From: Caballeronia turbans
GTDB lineage: Bacteria; Pseudomonadota; Gammaproteobacteria; Burkholderiales; Burkholderiaceae
NCBI GenBank assembly: GCA_001544655.2
Contig: FCOD02000031.1
Span: forward strand, 1 to 64,000
Reading direction: 5' to 3'
Length of the DNA: 64,000 bases
This document shows positions 18,842-27,151 of the stretch, one piece after another. The notes under the pieces were generated by a model. That model ran no database searches, was not told the DNA's origin, and saw nothing but the letters and a program-made list of their open reading frames with translations. The translations under genes were made by a program, and so were the position numbers. The first letter of the stretch is position 1. The number at the start of each line of letters is the position of its first letter.

Positions 18842-20410
18842 ATGAACAACAAACTCGTTTGCGTGGTGCCGCTCGCGGCCGCTCTCGCACTCGGCCTCTA
18901 CGCATGCGGCGGCGACGATCATCAAGACAACGATATTTCTTCGGTTAAGAACGTCGTCGTGATCTACGCGGAAAACCGCAGCTTCGATAACCTCTATGGG
19001 CACTTCCCCGGCGCGAACGGCCTGCAGAACGTGACGGCGGCCAACTCCCGGCAGCTCGACCGCGACGGCAGCGTGCTCGCGACGCTGCCGTCGATCTGGA
19101 CCGGCCTGACGGCGAAGGGCGTGACACCCGCGATCTCCGAAGCGATGACGGCGAACCTGCCGAACGCGCCGTTCGCGATCGACGATCCCAACGGCTTCAA
19201 CACGCAGCTCAACGTCACGACGCGCGATCTGTATCACCGTTTTTACGAGAACCAGATGCAGATCGACGGCGGCAAGAACGACAAGTTCGCCGCATGGGGC
19301 GACTCGGGCGGTCTCGTGATGGGCCACTACGACACGCCGCCGGACAAGCTGCCGCTCTACAAGATCGCGCAGCAGTACACGCTCGCGGACAATTTCTTCA
19401 TGAGCGCGTTCGGCGGTTCGTTCCTGAACCACCAGTGGCTCGTCTGCGCGTGCACGCCGATCTATCCGAACGCGGACACGAGCGTCGCGAAGGGATCGAT
19501 TTCGGCAGTGAATGCGGACGGCGTGTCGCTCAAGACGAAGACCAATCCGCCGCCTTCCGCGCTGACCGGCTCGGCCGACGCGCAGTTCGTCAACTCGGGC
19601 ACGCTCACGCCCGATTTCTATGCCGTCAACACGATGCAGCCGCCGTATCAGCCGAGCGGTAACAAGCCGGTCACCGGCGGCGATCCGAACCTCGCGGACC
19701 CGAGCCAGCCGACGACGCTGCCGCCGCAAACGCAACAGCACATCGGCGATCTGCTGAACACGGCCGGCGTGAGCTGGGCATGGTACGGCGGCTCGTGGGC
19801 GGCGGCGCTCGCCGATCGTTCGGTCATCAACGGCGCGGTCAACGTGGTGCCCGACTTCCAGACGCACCATCAGCCGTTCAACTACTTCGCCGACCTCGCA
19901 CCGGGCACCGCCAATCGCGCGCAGCACTTGCTCGATGGCGGCACGAACGGTTCGGAGTTCATCAAGGCGATCGATGCGGGCACGCTGCCGCAAGTCGCGT
20001 TCTATAAGCCGCAGGGCAACCTGAACGAGCACGCGGGTTACACCGATGTCGCGCAGGGCGACCAGCACATCGCAGATCTCATTTCCCATCTGCAGAAGAG
20101 CCCCCAGTGGAAGAACATGGTCGTCGTCGTGACGTATGACGAGAACGGCGGCTTCTGGGATCACGTCGCGCCGCCGAAGGGCGACCGCTGGGGCCCGGGA
20201 ACGCGTATTCCGGCGCTCATCATCTCGCCGTATGCGAAGAAGGGCTTCGTCGATCACACGCAATACGACACGACGTCGATCCTGCGCTTCATCACCAAAC
20301 GCTTCGGCTTGCCGGAACTGCCGGGCCTGAAATCGCGTGACGACGCGCTCGTCGCGAACGGCGGCAAGGCGATGGGCGATCTGACCGCCGCGCTCGACTT
20401 CTCGCAGTAA
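18842..20410 (+). CDS. AcpA-type acid phosphatase/phospholipase C family protein
   Basis: A 522-residue exported phosphoesterase of the alkaline phosphatase-like superfamily (the family of bacterial non-haemolytic phospholipase C and AcpA). The N-terminal signal is hydrophobic with LALGLYACGG (possible lipobox Cys near 20, although Tyr at -2 is unusual). Metal/active-site segments: VVIYAENRSFDNLYGHFPG near residue 40, FLNHQWLVCAC near 195, YDENGGFWDHVAPP near 435. The upstream frame open from 18755 is ignored because the signal peptide begins at ATG 18842, preceded by GAGAGAA. A strong terminator follows. It likely releases phosphate from organic esters outside the cytoplasm. Phosphatase and phospholipase activities cannot be told apart here. 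Confidence 0.85.
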   Translation: MNNKLVCVVPLAAALALGLYACGGDDHQDNDISSVKNVVVIYAENRSFDNLYGHFPGANGLQNVTAANSRQLDRDGSVLATLPSIWTGLTAKGVTPAISEAMTANLPNAPFAIDDPNGFNTQLNVTTRDLYHRFYENQMQIDGGKNDKFAAWGDSGGLVMGHYDTPPDKLPLYKIAQQYTLADNFFMSAFGGSFLNHQWLVCACTPIYPNADTSVAKGSISAVNADGVSLKTKTNPPPSALTGSADAQFVNSGTLTPDFYAVNTMQPPYQPSGNKPVTGGDPNLADPSQPTTLPPQTQQHIGDLLNTAGVSWAWYGGSWAAALADRSVINGAVNVVPDFQTHHQPFNYFADLAPGTANRAQHLLDGGTNGSEFIKAIDAGTLPQVAFYKPQGNLNEHAGYTDVAQGDQHIADLISHLQKSPQWKNMVVVVTYDENGGFWDHVAPPKGDRWGPGTRIPALIISPYAKKGFVDHTQYDTTSILRFITKRFGLPELPGLKSRDDALVANGGKAMGDLTAALDFSQ

Positions 20411-20436
20411 GCACTGCTCGTCGGCGCTGAAACGAG

Positions 20437-20473
20437 ACGGGCCGCGGCCCTCAAGCCGCGGCCCGTATTTTTT
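20437..20473 (+). terminator. Rho-independent terminator after the phosphatase gene
   Basis: ACGGGCCGCGG (20437-20447) pairs perfectly with CCGCGGCCCGT (20456-20466) around an 8-nt loop, followed by ATTTTTT. It lies 27 bases past the stop and 11 bases before the stop of the convergent GntR gene. Confidence 0.9.
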
Positions 20474-20483
20474 GTGCCGATGC

Positions 20484-21218
20484 TCACGCGCCCGCAAATA
20501 GCGTCGCCAGATCGTTCGTGCGCGCGCCGCTCGCCTGCGCGAGCACGCGCGCCTCCAGTTCGTCGATATGCGTTCGCATCGCCGTGAGCGCGGCAGCGAG
20601 ATCGCCGTCCTCAAGGGCATCGACGAGTCTTCCGTGTTCGTCCGACGCGCAGTTCGACAATTTCGACGGATCGAAGAGCGCCTTATAGAGTTCGGTCTTC
20701 GCAACCAGCTTGGCGAGAAACGCGTGCACTTCCGGCGCACCCGCCAGTTCCGCGAGCAGCAGATGAAAGTGACCCGCGAGGCGCACGCACTCCTCCACGC
20801 TTCCCGCCTTCACCGCGCGCCGCTCGGCTTTCACGTGCGCGCGCAACGCGCGCTTCGCCTGCGCAGTCAGCGTGCCGCACAGCGCCGCGACGATGCCCGC
20901 CTCCACCACCTGCCGCGCGCGATAGACCTCGCTGATGTCGGCGGGCGTGGGTGAAGGCACGAACGCGCCGCGATTCACTTCCAGCGTGAGCTTGCCCTCG
21001 GCGCCGAGCCTTGCCAGCACCTTGCGTATCGTGCCGCGCGTGCAGTCGAACGCGGCGGCGAGCTCGCGCTCGACGAGCTGCGCGCCCGGCGCGAGCTTGC
21101 CGTGCAGGAGCGCGGATGTGATCGCCGCGTACACGCGTTCGTCGGCCGACGTTGCGCTCGCGGTTTCATTCGATGATGTGTGCTTGCGTGATGCCATGAT
21201 GCCCGGTCGTGCTTGCAT
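20484..21218 (-). CDS. GntR-family (FadR/FCD type) transcriptional regulator
   Basis: A 244-residue regulator. The N-terminal winged helix (about residues 25-90) includes LVERELAAAFDCTRGTIRKVLARL and a wing ending LEVNRGAFVPSP. The C-terminal all-helical FCD ligand domain spans about 95-235, with the metal-type His in LAGHFHLLLAEL. Such proteins usually repress a nearby catabolic operon until a small carboxylate or related ligand binds. It is divergent from the amidohydrolase-MFS pair, and a perfect paired inverted repeat (21283-21319) sits in the 130-bp gap, which supports local control. The start is uncertain: ATG 21218, or ATG 21197 seven codons in; neither has a clear Shine-Dalgarno sequence. 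Confidence 0.88.
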   Translation of the reverse strand: MQARPGIMASRKHTSSNETASATSADERVYAAITSALLHGKLAPGAQLVERELAAAFDCTRGTIRKVLARLGAEGKLTLEVNRGAFVPSPTPADISEVYRARQVVEAGIVAALCGTLTAQAKRALRAHVKAERRAVKAGSVEECVRLAGHFHLLLAELAGAPEVHAFLAKLVAKTELYKALFDPSKLSNCASDEHGRLVDALEDGDLAAALTAMRTHIDELEARVLAQASGARTNDLATLFAGA

Positions 21219-21282
21219 TGAGTCGCATTGTAGCGAGCGCCCGCGTCCGGACGCGAATCCGGCCTATCAGATCTGGCGTATT

Positions 21283-21319
21283 TTTGGTTGACCAAACGCT
21301 GCTAGAATGGTCAACCAAA
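21283..21319. promoter_or_regulatory. Candidate GntR operator, paired inverted repeat
   Basis: TTTGGTTGACCA (21283-21294) and its exact reverse complement TGGTCAACCAAA (21308-21319) flank a 13-bp spacer. Each arm also contains the GT...AC core of GntR/FCD operators (GGTTGACC and GGTCAACC), with centres 25 bp apart. A -10-like TAGAAT lies across the end of the spacer (21303-21308). The position between two divergent genes fits control of both. Inference from sequence and context. Confidence 0.72.
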
Positions 21320-21348
21320 TCGAGCGACGCACGGGAGGATTCCATCGT

Positions 21349-22539
21349 ATGAAACCATCGACCTGGATCGTCAACGCACGACCGTTCGGCGGTGCGCCGG
21401 TGGATGTGCGCGTCGACGGCACGACGATCGGCGCGATCGCGCCGCACGGCGAGCGCAAGCCCGCGCCGGGCGATATCGTCATCGACGGCGCGCTCGCGCT
21501 GCTGCTGCCCGGTTTCGTCGAAGGACATACGCATCTGGACAAGACCACGTGGGGCATGCCGTGGTATCGCAACGCGGTCGGGCCGCGCCTCGCCGACCGC
21601 ATCGAGAACGAGCGGCGCTGGCGCGGCGAAAGCGGCCACGACGCCGCCAAGGCATCGCGCGCGCTGGCGCTCGCTTTCCTGCGCGCAGGCACGACGCGCT
21701 TGCGCACGCATGTCGATATCGACACCGATGCGGGCCTGCGTCATCTCGACGGCGTTTGCGCAACGCGCGCCGCGCTCGCCGATGTGCTCGACATGCAGAT
21801 CGTCGCGTTTCCGCAATCGGGCATGCTGAAGCGCCCCGGCACGCGCGAGCTGCTCGACGCCGCGCTCGCGCATGGCGCGGATGTGCTCGGCGCGCTCGAC
21901 CCTTCTTCGATCGACGGCGATCCGGCCGCCTCGCTGGACGCGACATTCGCGATCGCGACGAAGCACGGCAAGCCCATCGACATGCATCTGCACGAGCCCG
22001 GCGATCTCGGGGCGTTCACCTTCGACTTGCTGCTCGATCGCGTGGAAGCGCATGGTTATCAGGGGCGCGTCGTCGTGAGCCATGCGTTCTGCCTCGGCTC
22101 GCTGACCGACGCGCGGCGCGGCGCGTTGCTCGAACGCATCGCGCGCGCGAACGTCGCGCTTTTGACGACCGCGACCGCATCCGTGTGCGTTCCGCCGTTG
22201 CGCGAAGCGCGCGCGGCGGGCGTGACGCTCTTCGGCGGGAACGACGGCATTCGCGATGCGTGGACGCCCTTCGGCTCGCCCGACATGCTCGAGCGCGCGA
22301 TGCTGATCGCGATGCGCTACGACCTGCGCCGCGACGACGATCTCGCCACCGCGTTCGATTGCGTCTCGATCGAAGCGGCCCGCGCGTGCGGCTTCGCGCA
22401 CTACGGTCTCGCGCCGGGCATGCGCGCGGACCTCGTGCTCGTCGATGCGGAAACGATCGCGCAAGCCGTCGCGATGCGTCCGCCGCGGCGTTTCGTGATG
22501 GCGAACGGGGTGCCGATTTCGCCGGAATTCACGCGATGA
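21349..22539 (+). CDS. Amidohydrolase-family deaminase (cytosine deaminase-like)
   Basis: A 396-residue cytosolic metal-dependent hydrolase of the amidohydrolase superfamily. The HxH metal motif is GFVEGHTHLDKTTWG near residues 60-70; further ligands are His in DMHLHEPGD near 210, His in VVSHAFCLG near 245 and Asp in GGNDGIRDAWTPFG near 300. The layout matches the cytosine deaminase/N-isopropylammelide hydrolase group, but the substrate is not known. ATG 21349 is preceded by GGGAGGA; upstream in-frame codons lie inside the operator. The stop overlaps the start of the MFS gene by 4 bases. The context (own GntR repressor and importer) suggests an inducible pathway for a nitrogen heterocycle. 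Confidence 0.84.
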   Translation: MKPSTWIVNARPFGGAPVDVRVDGTTIGAIAPHGERKPAPGDIVIDGALALLLPGFVEGHTHLDKTTWGMPWYRNAVGPRLADRIENERRWRGESGHDAAKASRALALAFLRAGTTRLRTHVDIDTDAGLRHLDGVCATRAALADVLDMQIVAFPQSGMLKRPGTRELLDAALAHGADVLGALDPSSIDGDPAASLDATFAIATKHGKPIDMHLHEPGDLGAFTFDLLLDRVEAHGYQGRVVVSHAFCLGSLTDARRGALLERIARANVALLTTATASVCVPPLREARAAGVTLFGGNDGIRDAWTPFGSPDMLERAMLIAMRYDLRRDDDLATAFDCVSIEAARACGFAHYGLAPGMRADLVLVDAETIAQAVAMRPPRRFVMANGVPISPEFTR

Positions 22540-23840
22540 ACCCGCGCGCATCGAACCTTGCGTGGCTCGCGGTGATCGTCGCGATCGGCCTCAACCTGCG
22601 GCCGCTGCTCACCTCGATCAGCCCGCTGATGGGCGTGATCCTCCACGCGACGGGATTGTCGTTCCGCGGCGCGTCGATGCTGACCGGCCTGCCCGTCGTC
22701 GCGATGGGCGCATGCGCGTTCGGCGCGAGCGCGCTGTCACGTTCAGTCGGCCAGGCACGCGGCGTGGCGATCGGGCTCATCGCGATCGTCGCTGCCTGCG
22801 CGGGACGACGCTTCGCCGGCGACGCGGCCGCGCTCATCGCGAGCGCGGCGATCGCGGGCACGGGCGTCGCGGTCATTCAGGCGCTCTTGCCCGGCGTCAT
22901 GAAGACGCGCTTCGCCGCGCGCCTGCCCTTCGCAATGGGCCTCTATTCCGCATCGATCATGGCGGGCGGCGGACTCGGCGCGAGCATCACGCCCGCGGTC
23001 GCGTCGCGCATGTCGTGGCAGGCGGGGCTTGCGTTCTGGGCGTTGCCCGCGCTCACTGCGCTTGCGGCATGGATGCTCCTGATGCGCGCGGACGCTTTGC
23101 CTCGCGCATCGTCGGCGCGTCACGCGAAGCCCGCGCCATCGCTCTTTGTCAATCGGCGGGCGTGGACGCTCGGAATCTTCTTCGGGCTCGTCAATGGCGG
23201 CTATACGAGCCTCGTCGCATGGATGCCCGCGTACTACCAGCAACTCGGCCGCGGCGTGACCGAGAGCGGCGCGCTACTGGCGATGCTGACGGTCTTCCAG
23301 GCGTCGTCGGCCTTGCTTCTGCCGATGGCGGCCGCCCGCTTCGGGCGCGGCCGCGACCATCGTCCGTGGCTCGCGCTCGGTCTCGCCGCGCAACTGGCGG
23401 GCTTCGGTCTGCTGCTCGTCGCGCCGCTTGCGGCGCCGCTCGCGGTCGTTGCATTGCTCGGCGGCGGGCTCGGCGGCGTGTTCGCGCTCTCGCTCGTGCT
23501 GACCCTCGATCACGCCGACGATCCCGCACTCGCCGCGCGGCTCGTCGCGTTCGTGCAGGGCGTGGGTTTCGTCATTGCGGCGATCGCGCCGGTCGTCGCG
23601 GGCGTCGTTCGCGATGTGAGCGGCGGTTTTTCGATGTCGTGGATGATGCTGGCGGCGAGCCTTCTCGCGATGATCGCGCTGAATGTCGTCTTCGGGCCGC
23701 GCAGCTATGCGCACGCGATGCGGCAACAGGACGGCGCCCTCAACGCACCGCGTGACATGCGAAGTACTCGTCGAGCAAATCGGTCATCTGCCACACCGGG
23801 CACGGACGGCGGCAGTGTCCGTCGTAGCCTGCTTCCTTGA
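22536..23840 (+). CDS. MFS transporter (CynX/NimT type)
   Basis: A 434-residue polytopic inner-membrane protein. The first segment and loop LAWLAVIVAIGLNLRPLLTS is the signature of the CynX/NimT group (cyanate or nitroimidazole-type small molecules). About 12 hydrophobic segments end near residue 385. The last about 50 residues are hydrophilic and not family-like; their codons overlap, on the opposite strand, the end of the receiver-domain gene by 101 bases. A longer in-frame extension at the 5' side is a shadow of the amidohydrolase gene; ATG 22536 is chosen because it overlaps that gene's stop (ATGA). It presumably imports the substrate of the amidohydrolase. Confidence 0.86.
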   Translation: MNPRASNLAWLAVIVAIGLNLRPLLTSISPLMGVILHATGLSFRGASMLTGLPVVAMGACAFGASALSRSVGQARGVAIGLIAIVAACAGRRFAGDAAALIASAAIAGTGVAVIQALLPGVMKTRFAARLPFAMGLYSASIMAGGGLGASITPAVASRMSWQAGLAFWALPALTALAAWMLLMRADALPRASSARHAKPAPSLFVNRRAWTLGIFFGLVNGGYTSLVAWMPAYYQQLGRGVTESGALLAMLTVFQASSALLLPMAAARFGRGRDHRPWLALGLAAQLAGFGLLLVAPLAAPLAVVALLGGGLGGVFALSLVLTLDHADDPALAARLVAFVQGVGFVIAAIAPVVAGVVRDVSGGFSMSWMMLAASLLAMIALNVVFGPRSYAHAMRQQDGALNAPRDMRSTRRANRSSATPGTDGGSVRRSLLP

Positions 23841-24246
23841 GACGCGCGATCGGCTCTTCGGGCAGAAAGCCGCTCATGGCGATGACAAGGCGATTCGCGT
23901 CGTCATCGAGCTCGCGAAGCGCGCGGACCAGCGCGTAATTGCCGCAGCCACCGACGCGAGTATCCAGAAAAAGCACATGCGGACGCCATTCCCGCGCGAT
24001 ATGTTTGAGCGATGACGCGTCCACCGCGAGTTGCGCCGGAAAGCCCTTCAGTTCGAACAAGGACGCGAGCGATGCGCCGAGCATGCGCTCCGGCAGCGCG
24101 AGCAGCACGCGCCGCGACTCCGGTTGCAGGCGCGCCTGCTTGCGGTTCCATAGCGAGCATTGCGCCAGGCTGGTTTCGTATGCTCGTTTGTTCAAGTCAT
24201 TCCTCTTGCGTCGATTCGGCTTGTCGCCGTCACCGTTATGGCGCAC
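23740..24246 (-). CDS. Orphan degenerate response-regulator receiver protein
   Basis: Up to 168 residues, a single receiver-like (CheY) fold with no output domain. The phospho-acceptor is plausible in PHVLFLDTRVGG, the Ser switch is in VIAMSGFLPEEP, but the conserved Lys is replaced by Arg in CRRPCPVWQM, and the N-terminal acidic pair is absent (VLLALPERML). ATG 24246 is the longest start; a TTG at 24195 preceded by AAGAGGA five bases away may be the real one and would give 151 residues. No sensor kinase is adjacent. The gene overlaps the end of the MFS gene by 101 bases on the other strand. Function unknown; perhaps phosphorylation-independent. Confidence 0.68.
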   Translation of the reverse strand: MRHNGDGDKPNRRKRNDLNKRAYETSLAQCSLWNRKQARLQPESRRVLLALPERMLGASLASLFELKGFPAQLAVDASSLKHIAREWRPHVLFLDTRVGGCGNYALVRALRELDDDANRLVIAMSGFLPEEPIARLKEAGYDGHCRRPCPVWQMTDLLDEYFACHAVR

Positions 24247-24479
24247 CGCGCGCCACGATGACGCATCGGCGCACCGCGGATGGGCGGAACGCTCGCTTGT
24301 ACGAGATGGTTAGTTTCTCCGATGCGTTGCGGGGCGCGGGATTTGCGAAGATCGGGCACGCGCACGGGTGGAGGATGGGCAGGAAGCGGGCCAGGTGGAG
24401 GGCGGGCGCCGATTCGATTAGTGATGCTGACGTTCCGGGCGATTTGCGCGGGTGTGCGCGCGTGCGGGCTTCATGAAAA

Positions 24480-24507
24480 CAAAAAGCCCAGTCGCAAAGA
24501 CTGGGCT
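24480..24507 (-). terminator. Terminator of tRNA-Arg
   Basis: On the minus strand AGCCCAGTC pairs with GACTGGGCT across the loop TTTGC, and five T residues follow at once. It lies about 14 bases past the tRNA 3' end. Confidence 0.9.
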
Positions 24508-24520
24508 CGACGCAGGCATG

Positions 24521-24597
24521 TGGCCCGCCCTACACGACTCGAACGTGTGACCTACGGCTTAGAAGGCCGTTGCTCTATCCAGCTGAGCTAAGGGCGG
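24521..24597 (-). tRNA. tRNA-Arg (anticodon TCT)
   Basis: Complete cloverleaf of 77 nt including encoded CCA. Acceptor CCGCCCT pairs with AGGGCGG; D arm GCTC/GAGC; anticodon stem ACGGC/GCCGT with loop CTTCTAA, giving anticodon TCT (reads AGA/AGG); T arm ACACG TTCGAGT CGTGT. A terminator follows. It lies 93 bases downstream of uppP on the same strand. No integrase or direct repeat was found beside it. Confidence 0.95.
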
Positions 24598-24690
24598 AGA
24601 ACCGGAGCGCGGCAATGCAGAAAAAAGCAGCCGCTGATCAGAAGAGATCGCGATTTTACCTCATTCGCCGCTTCGCTAGTCCCGAGTTCG

Positions 24691-25521
24691 TCACACCGGC
24701 TGCGGATGCATCGTGAACCAGCCGAGGAAGAAAACGCCCGCGATCACGCAATACACACCGAACGACGCGAGCTTGCCGTGCCCTTCGAAGTAGCGCATCA
24801 GAAAACGCACGCTGAGATACGCCGCGATGCCGGTCAGCACGCCGCCCAGCAGCGAATCGGCCAGTTGCCCCGGCGCATGAAAGAGCTTCGGCAATTCGAG
24901 CACGCCCGCCGCGAAGATGATCGGCGTGCCGAGCAGAAACGAGAATTCCGCTGCAGCCTGCGCCGTGAGGCCCGCGCCCACGCCCGCGATCATCGTCAGA
25001 CCGCTGCGCGAAAAACCCGGAATCAGCGCGCCGATCTGCGCAAGGCCCACCAGAAACGCTTGCTTGAACGTGAGCTTCTCGGGTGCTCGTGTCGCGCGGC
25101 TTCTCTGCAAACGGTCGCCCAGCCACAGGAGCACGCCATTGACGATCAACGCCGCCGCGACGATCCGCAAATCGTGAAAAATTGCCTCGAGCCGCTTTTC
25201 GAGCACCAGCCCGACGATACACGTCGGAATCGTGCCGATGATGAGCGCCCACATCATGTGGCCCTCGTCGTTCTTGCGGCCGCCGAGCGACGCGAAAAAG
25301 CCGCGGATCAGCGCGATCCAGCGCGTGCGGAAATACCATAGCAGCGCGATGGCCGTGCCGAGGTGCAACGCGACCAGAAACGGCAGCAGTTGCGGCGCAT
25401 GCTTGTCGATATGCATGCCGATCAGCCCGGGAACGAGCAAGGTGTGCCCGAGACTGCTGACCGGAAAGAGTTCGGTCACGCCCTGGAGCACGCTCAAGAA
25501 TACGAGAAACCACAGAGTCAC
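24691..25521 (-). CDS. uppP: Undecaprenyl-diphosphatase UppP (BacA)
   Basis: A 276-residue inner-membrane enzyme that dephosphorylates undecaprenyl diphosphate so the lipid carrier can be reused for peptidoglycan and other polymers; overproduction is linked to bacitracin resistance in relatives. The two family motifs are present: [16 protein letters not shown] near residue 14 and [13 protein letters not shown] near 165. About eight membrane segments. The start is GTG at 25521, with AAGGA about nine bases upstream. Monocistronic as far as can be seen; the tRNA-Arg gene follows on the same strand without a visible terminator in between. Confidence 0.95.
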   Translation of the reverse strand: MTLWFLVFLSVLQGVTELFPVSSLGHTLLVPGLIGMHIDKHAPQLLPFLVALHLGTAIALLWYFRTRWIALIRGFFASLGGRKNDEGHMMWALIIGTIPTCIVGLVLEKRLEAIFHDLRIVAAALIVNGVLLWLGDRLQRSRATRAPEKLTFKQAFLVGLAQIGALIPGFSRSGLTMIAGVGAGLTAQAAAEFSFLLGTPIIFAAGVLELPKLFHAPGQLADSLLGGVLTGIAAYLSVRFLMRYFEGHGKLASFGVYCVIAGVFFLGWFTMHPQPV

Positions 25522-25814
25522 GCGTCGGTCCTTTTTTGAGGAGGAAGAAGGACGCGCCGTGCAGTTCCATCCCTCGCATCACGCGAAGCCGAACGAGGCA
25601 GGGGGATATTGGAACAGGAAGGAAAAGCCGATACGGCGCGCAAACGGGACCGATTATGCCGGGGGGGAAATCGAGCGCCAAGCGCAAACCGCACACAAAT
25701 TGCACCGACAGTCAATCGTCGGGAAAACGAAGAATGATCGCAAGCGGACTACAGGCTATACGAAAGAAAGCGCGCGCAGGTAGCACTGCGCGGCGTTGCG
25801 GACCGCGTTACCCG

Positions 25815-25901
25815 TCAGGCCGTCAGCTTGTAGAGGAAGACTGCCGTGCTCGCCCCGAAGAGGCCGAACATCGCGACGCCCATTGCCATCGCCAGATCCA
25901 T
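25815..25901 (-). CDS. 28-residue single-pass membrane peptide
   Basis: ATG at 25901 is preceded by AAGGAG with a 6-base spacer, an excellent Shine-Dalgarno sequence, and the frame ends in TGA after 28 codons. The peptide starts MDLAMAMGVAMFGLFG and ends in VFLYKLTA, which is one continuous hydrophobic helix with a Lys near the C-terminus and an acidic residue at the N-terminus, the usual shape of small inner-membrane proteins. It lies in a 565-bp stretch between uppP and the aldose epimerase where no longer gene is credible. It does not match KdpF or CydX as I remember them. Function unknown; it may be a subunit or regulator of a membrane complex. Confidence 0.6.
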   Translation of the reverse strand: MDLAMAMGVAMFGLFGASTAVFLYKLTA

Positions 25902-26086
25902 GGTTGCTCCTTGTCCGTCTGATTCCTAACACTGGAAGCATATAACAACATATTGCATAAGCCTTGCTTAGTCGCAACTTCCCGCAAAGGGTTTTTCCGG
26001 ACGGAATTCCAAGGCAGAATCGTCGGGTCGAGCCGCGCCGGATCGCCGTGCGCGGCGCCTCGCCATTCAACGGAGCGCCTGCCATC

Positions 26087-27016
26087 ATGTCACCGGAAAT
26101 TGACGTCATCGAAATCGAGCGCGACGGCGCCGCCATCCAGCTCGCTCCGCAGGCGGGCGGGCGGCTCATGACCTGGCGCGTCGGTGGCGATGCGGTCCTG
26201 CACTGGCCCACGGGACCCAACGGACCCAATGGACCCAACGGACCCGACTGGTCCAATCCGGCCAAGATCCGCGGCGGCAATCCGCTGCTCTTCCCGTTTC
26301 TCGGGCGTCATTTCGTCGACGGCGAGATCGGCAAATGGCGCGACCCTGAAGGCGTCGTGCATGCGCTGCCGACCCACGGCTTCGCGCGCAACCTGCCCTT
26401 CTCCTGGACGCGCGATGCGGACGGGCACGGCCTGCGCATGACGCTCGTCGACAGCGACGCGACCCGCGACGGCTATCCGTTCGCATTTCGCTTCGAGGCG
26501 GCATACCGCATCGTCGACGGCAATACGCTCGAAGTCGAACTCACGACGTCGAATCCGGGCGAAGTCGCGCTGCCCTACTACGCCGGGCATCACTTCTACT
26601 TCCATCTGCCGCACGGGCAGCGCGCCGAGAGCAGCGTGGAGCTGCCGCACACCGAACGGCGCCGGCAACTCGCGGACGGCTCGATCAGCGAAGCCGAGCC
26701 CGGGCTGCCGCGCTATTCGCTCGCTGACCCGAGCATCGTCGATACGTTTCACTGCCTCACGCAACAGTCCGACGAACCCATGTTGCTCAAGCTGCCGGGC
26801 CTTAAGCGCACGATCGCCTTCGAACTGCAGCAGCCGGACTCCGTGCCGTGGTACGCGGTGACGACCTGGACCGAATCGGACACCTCGGACTTCTATTGCG
26901 TCGAGCCGTGGATCGGCCTGCCCGACGCCATTCACAATGGCCGCGGCCTGCGCTGGCTCGCGCCGGGCAAGACCGAGACGGCATCGCTCAGGCTCGCCGT
27001 CACGCACGGCGAGTAA
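26087..27016 (+). CDS. Aldose 1-epimerase family protein
   Basis: A 309-residue galactose-mutarotase-like beta-sandwich protein that would interconvert sugar anomers in the cytosol. Family segments: QAGGRLMTWRVGG near residue 22, GGNPLLFPFLGRHF near 65, the His-containing THGFARNLPF near 97 and PYYAGHHFYFHLP near 165 (catalytic-type His), with a late Glu/Trp region FYCVEPWIGLPDA. Residues about 41-55 are a Gly-Pro-Asn repeat encoded by four 9-bp tandem units. ATG 26087 is where homology begins. The gene stands alone; its sugar substrate is unknown. Confidence 0.86.
   Translation: MSPEIDVIEIERDGAAIQLAPQAGGRLMTWRVGGDAVLHWPTGPNGPNGPNGPDWSNPAKIRGGNPLLFPFLGRHFVDGEIGKWRDPEGVVHALPTHGFARNLPFSWTRDADGHGLRMTLVDSDATRDGYPFAFRFEAAYRIVDGNTLEVELTTSNPGEVALPYYAGHHFYFHLPHGQRAESSVELPHTERRRQLADGSISEAEPGLPRYSLADPSIVDTFHCLTQQSDEPMLLKLPGLKRTIAFELQQPDSVPWYAVTTWTESDTSDFYCVEPWIGLPDAIHNGRGLRWLAPGKTETASLRLAVTHGE
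26213..26248 (+). repeat. 9-bp tandem repeat, four copies, inside the epimerase gene
   Basis: GGACCCAAC, GGACCCAAT, GGACCCAAC and GGACCCGAC are adjacent and in frame, coding for Gly-Pro-Asn/Asp units. The unit is a multiple of three, so copy-number change by slippage would lengthen or shorten the loop without a frameshift. Confidence 0.85.
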
Positions 27017-27151
27017 GGCGAACGGCGCCGACGCAAGGCCGCACGCGGCGTCTTTCTGTTCGGGGAAACCCGAGACGGTAAAATCCTGCCTTTTGATTCG
27101 CCGTGCGACTGTGCTGCGCACTTCTCGCGGCGGTGCTTTACGAGGTCAGGT

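Noticed and set aside
24521-24597. tRNA genes (Arg, Pro, Val) as integration sites of an island
   Set aside because: No integrase, no direct repeat of the tRNA 3' end and no change in composition was seen near any of the three.
25536-25922. 128-codon plus-strand ORF between uppP and the epimerase
   Set aside because: It runs antisense over the end of uppP and the small membrane ORF, and its composition (Lys/Arg/Pro/Ser mix) has no domain; the small ORF on the other strand has a better start site.
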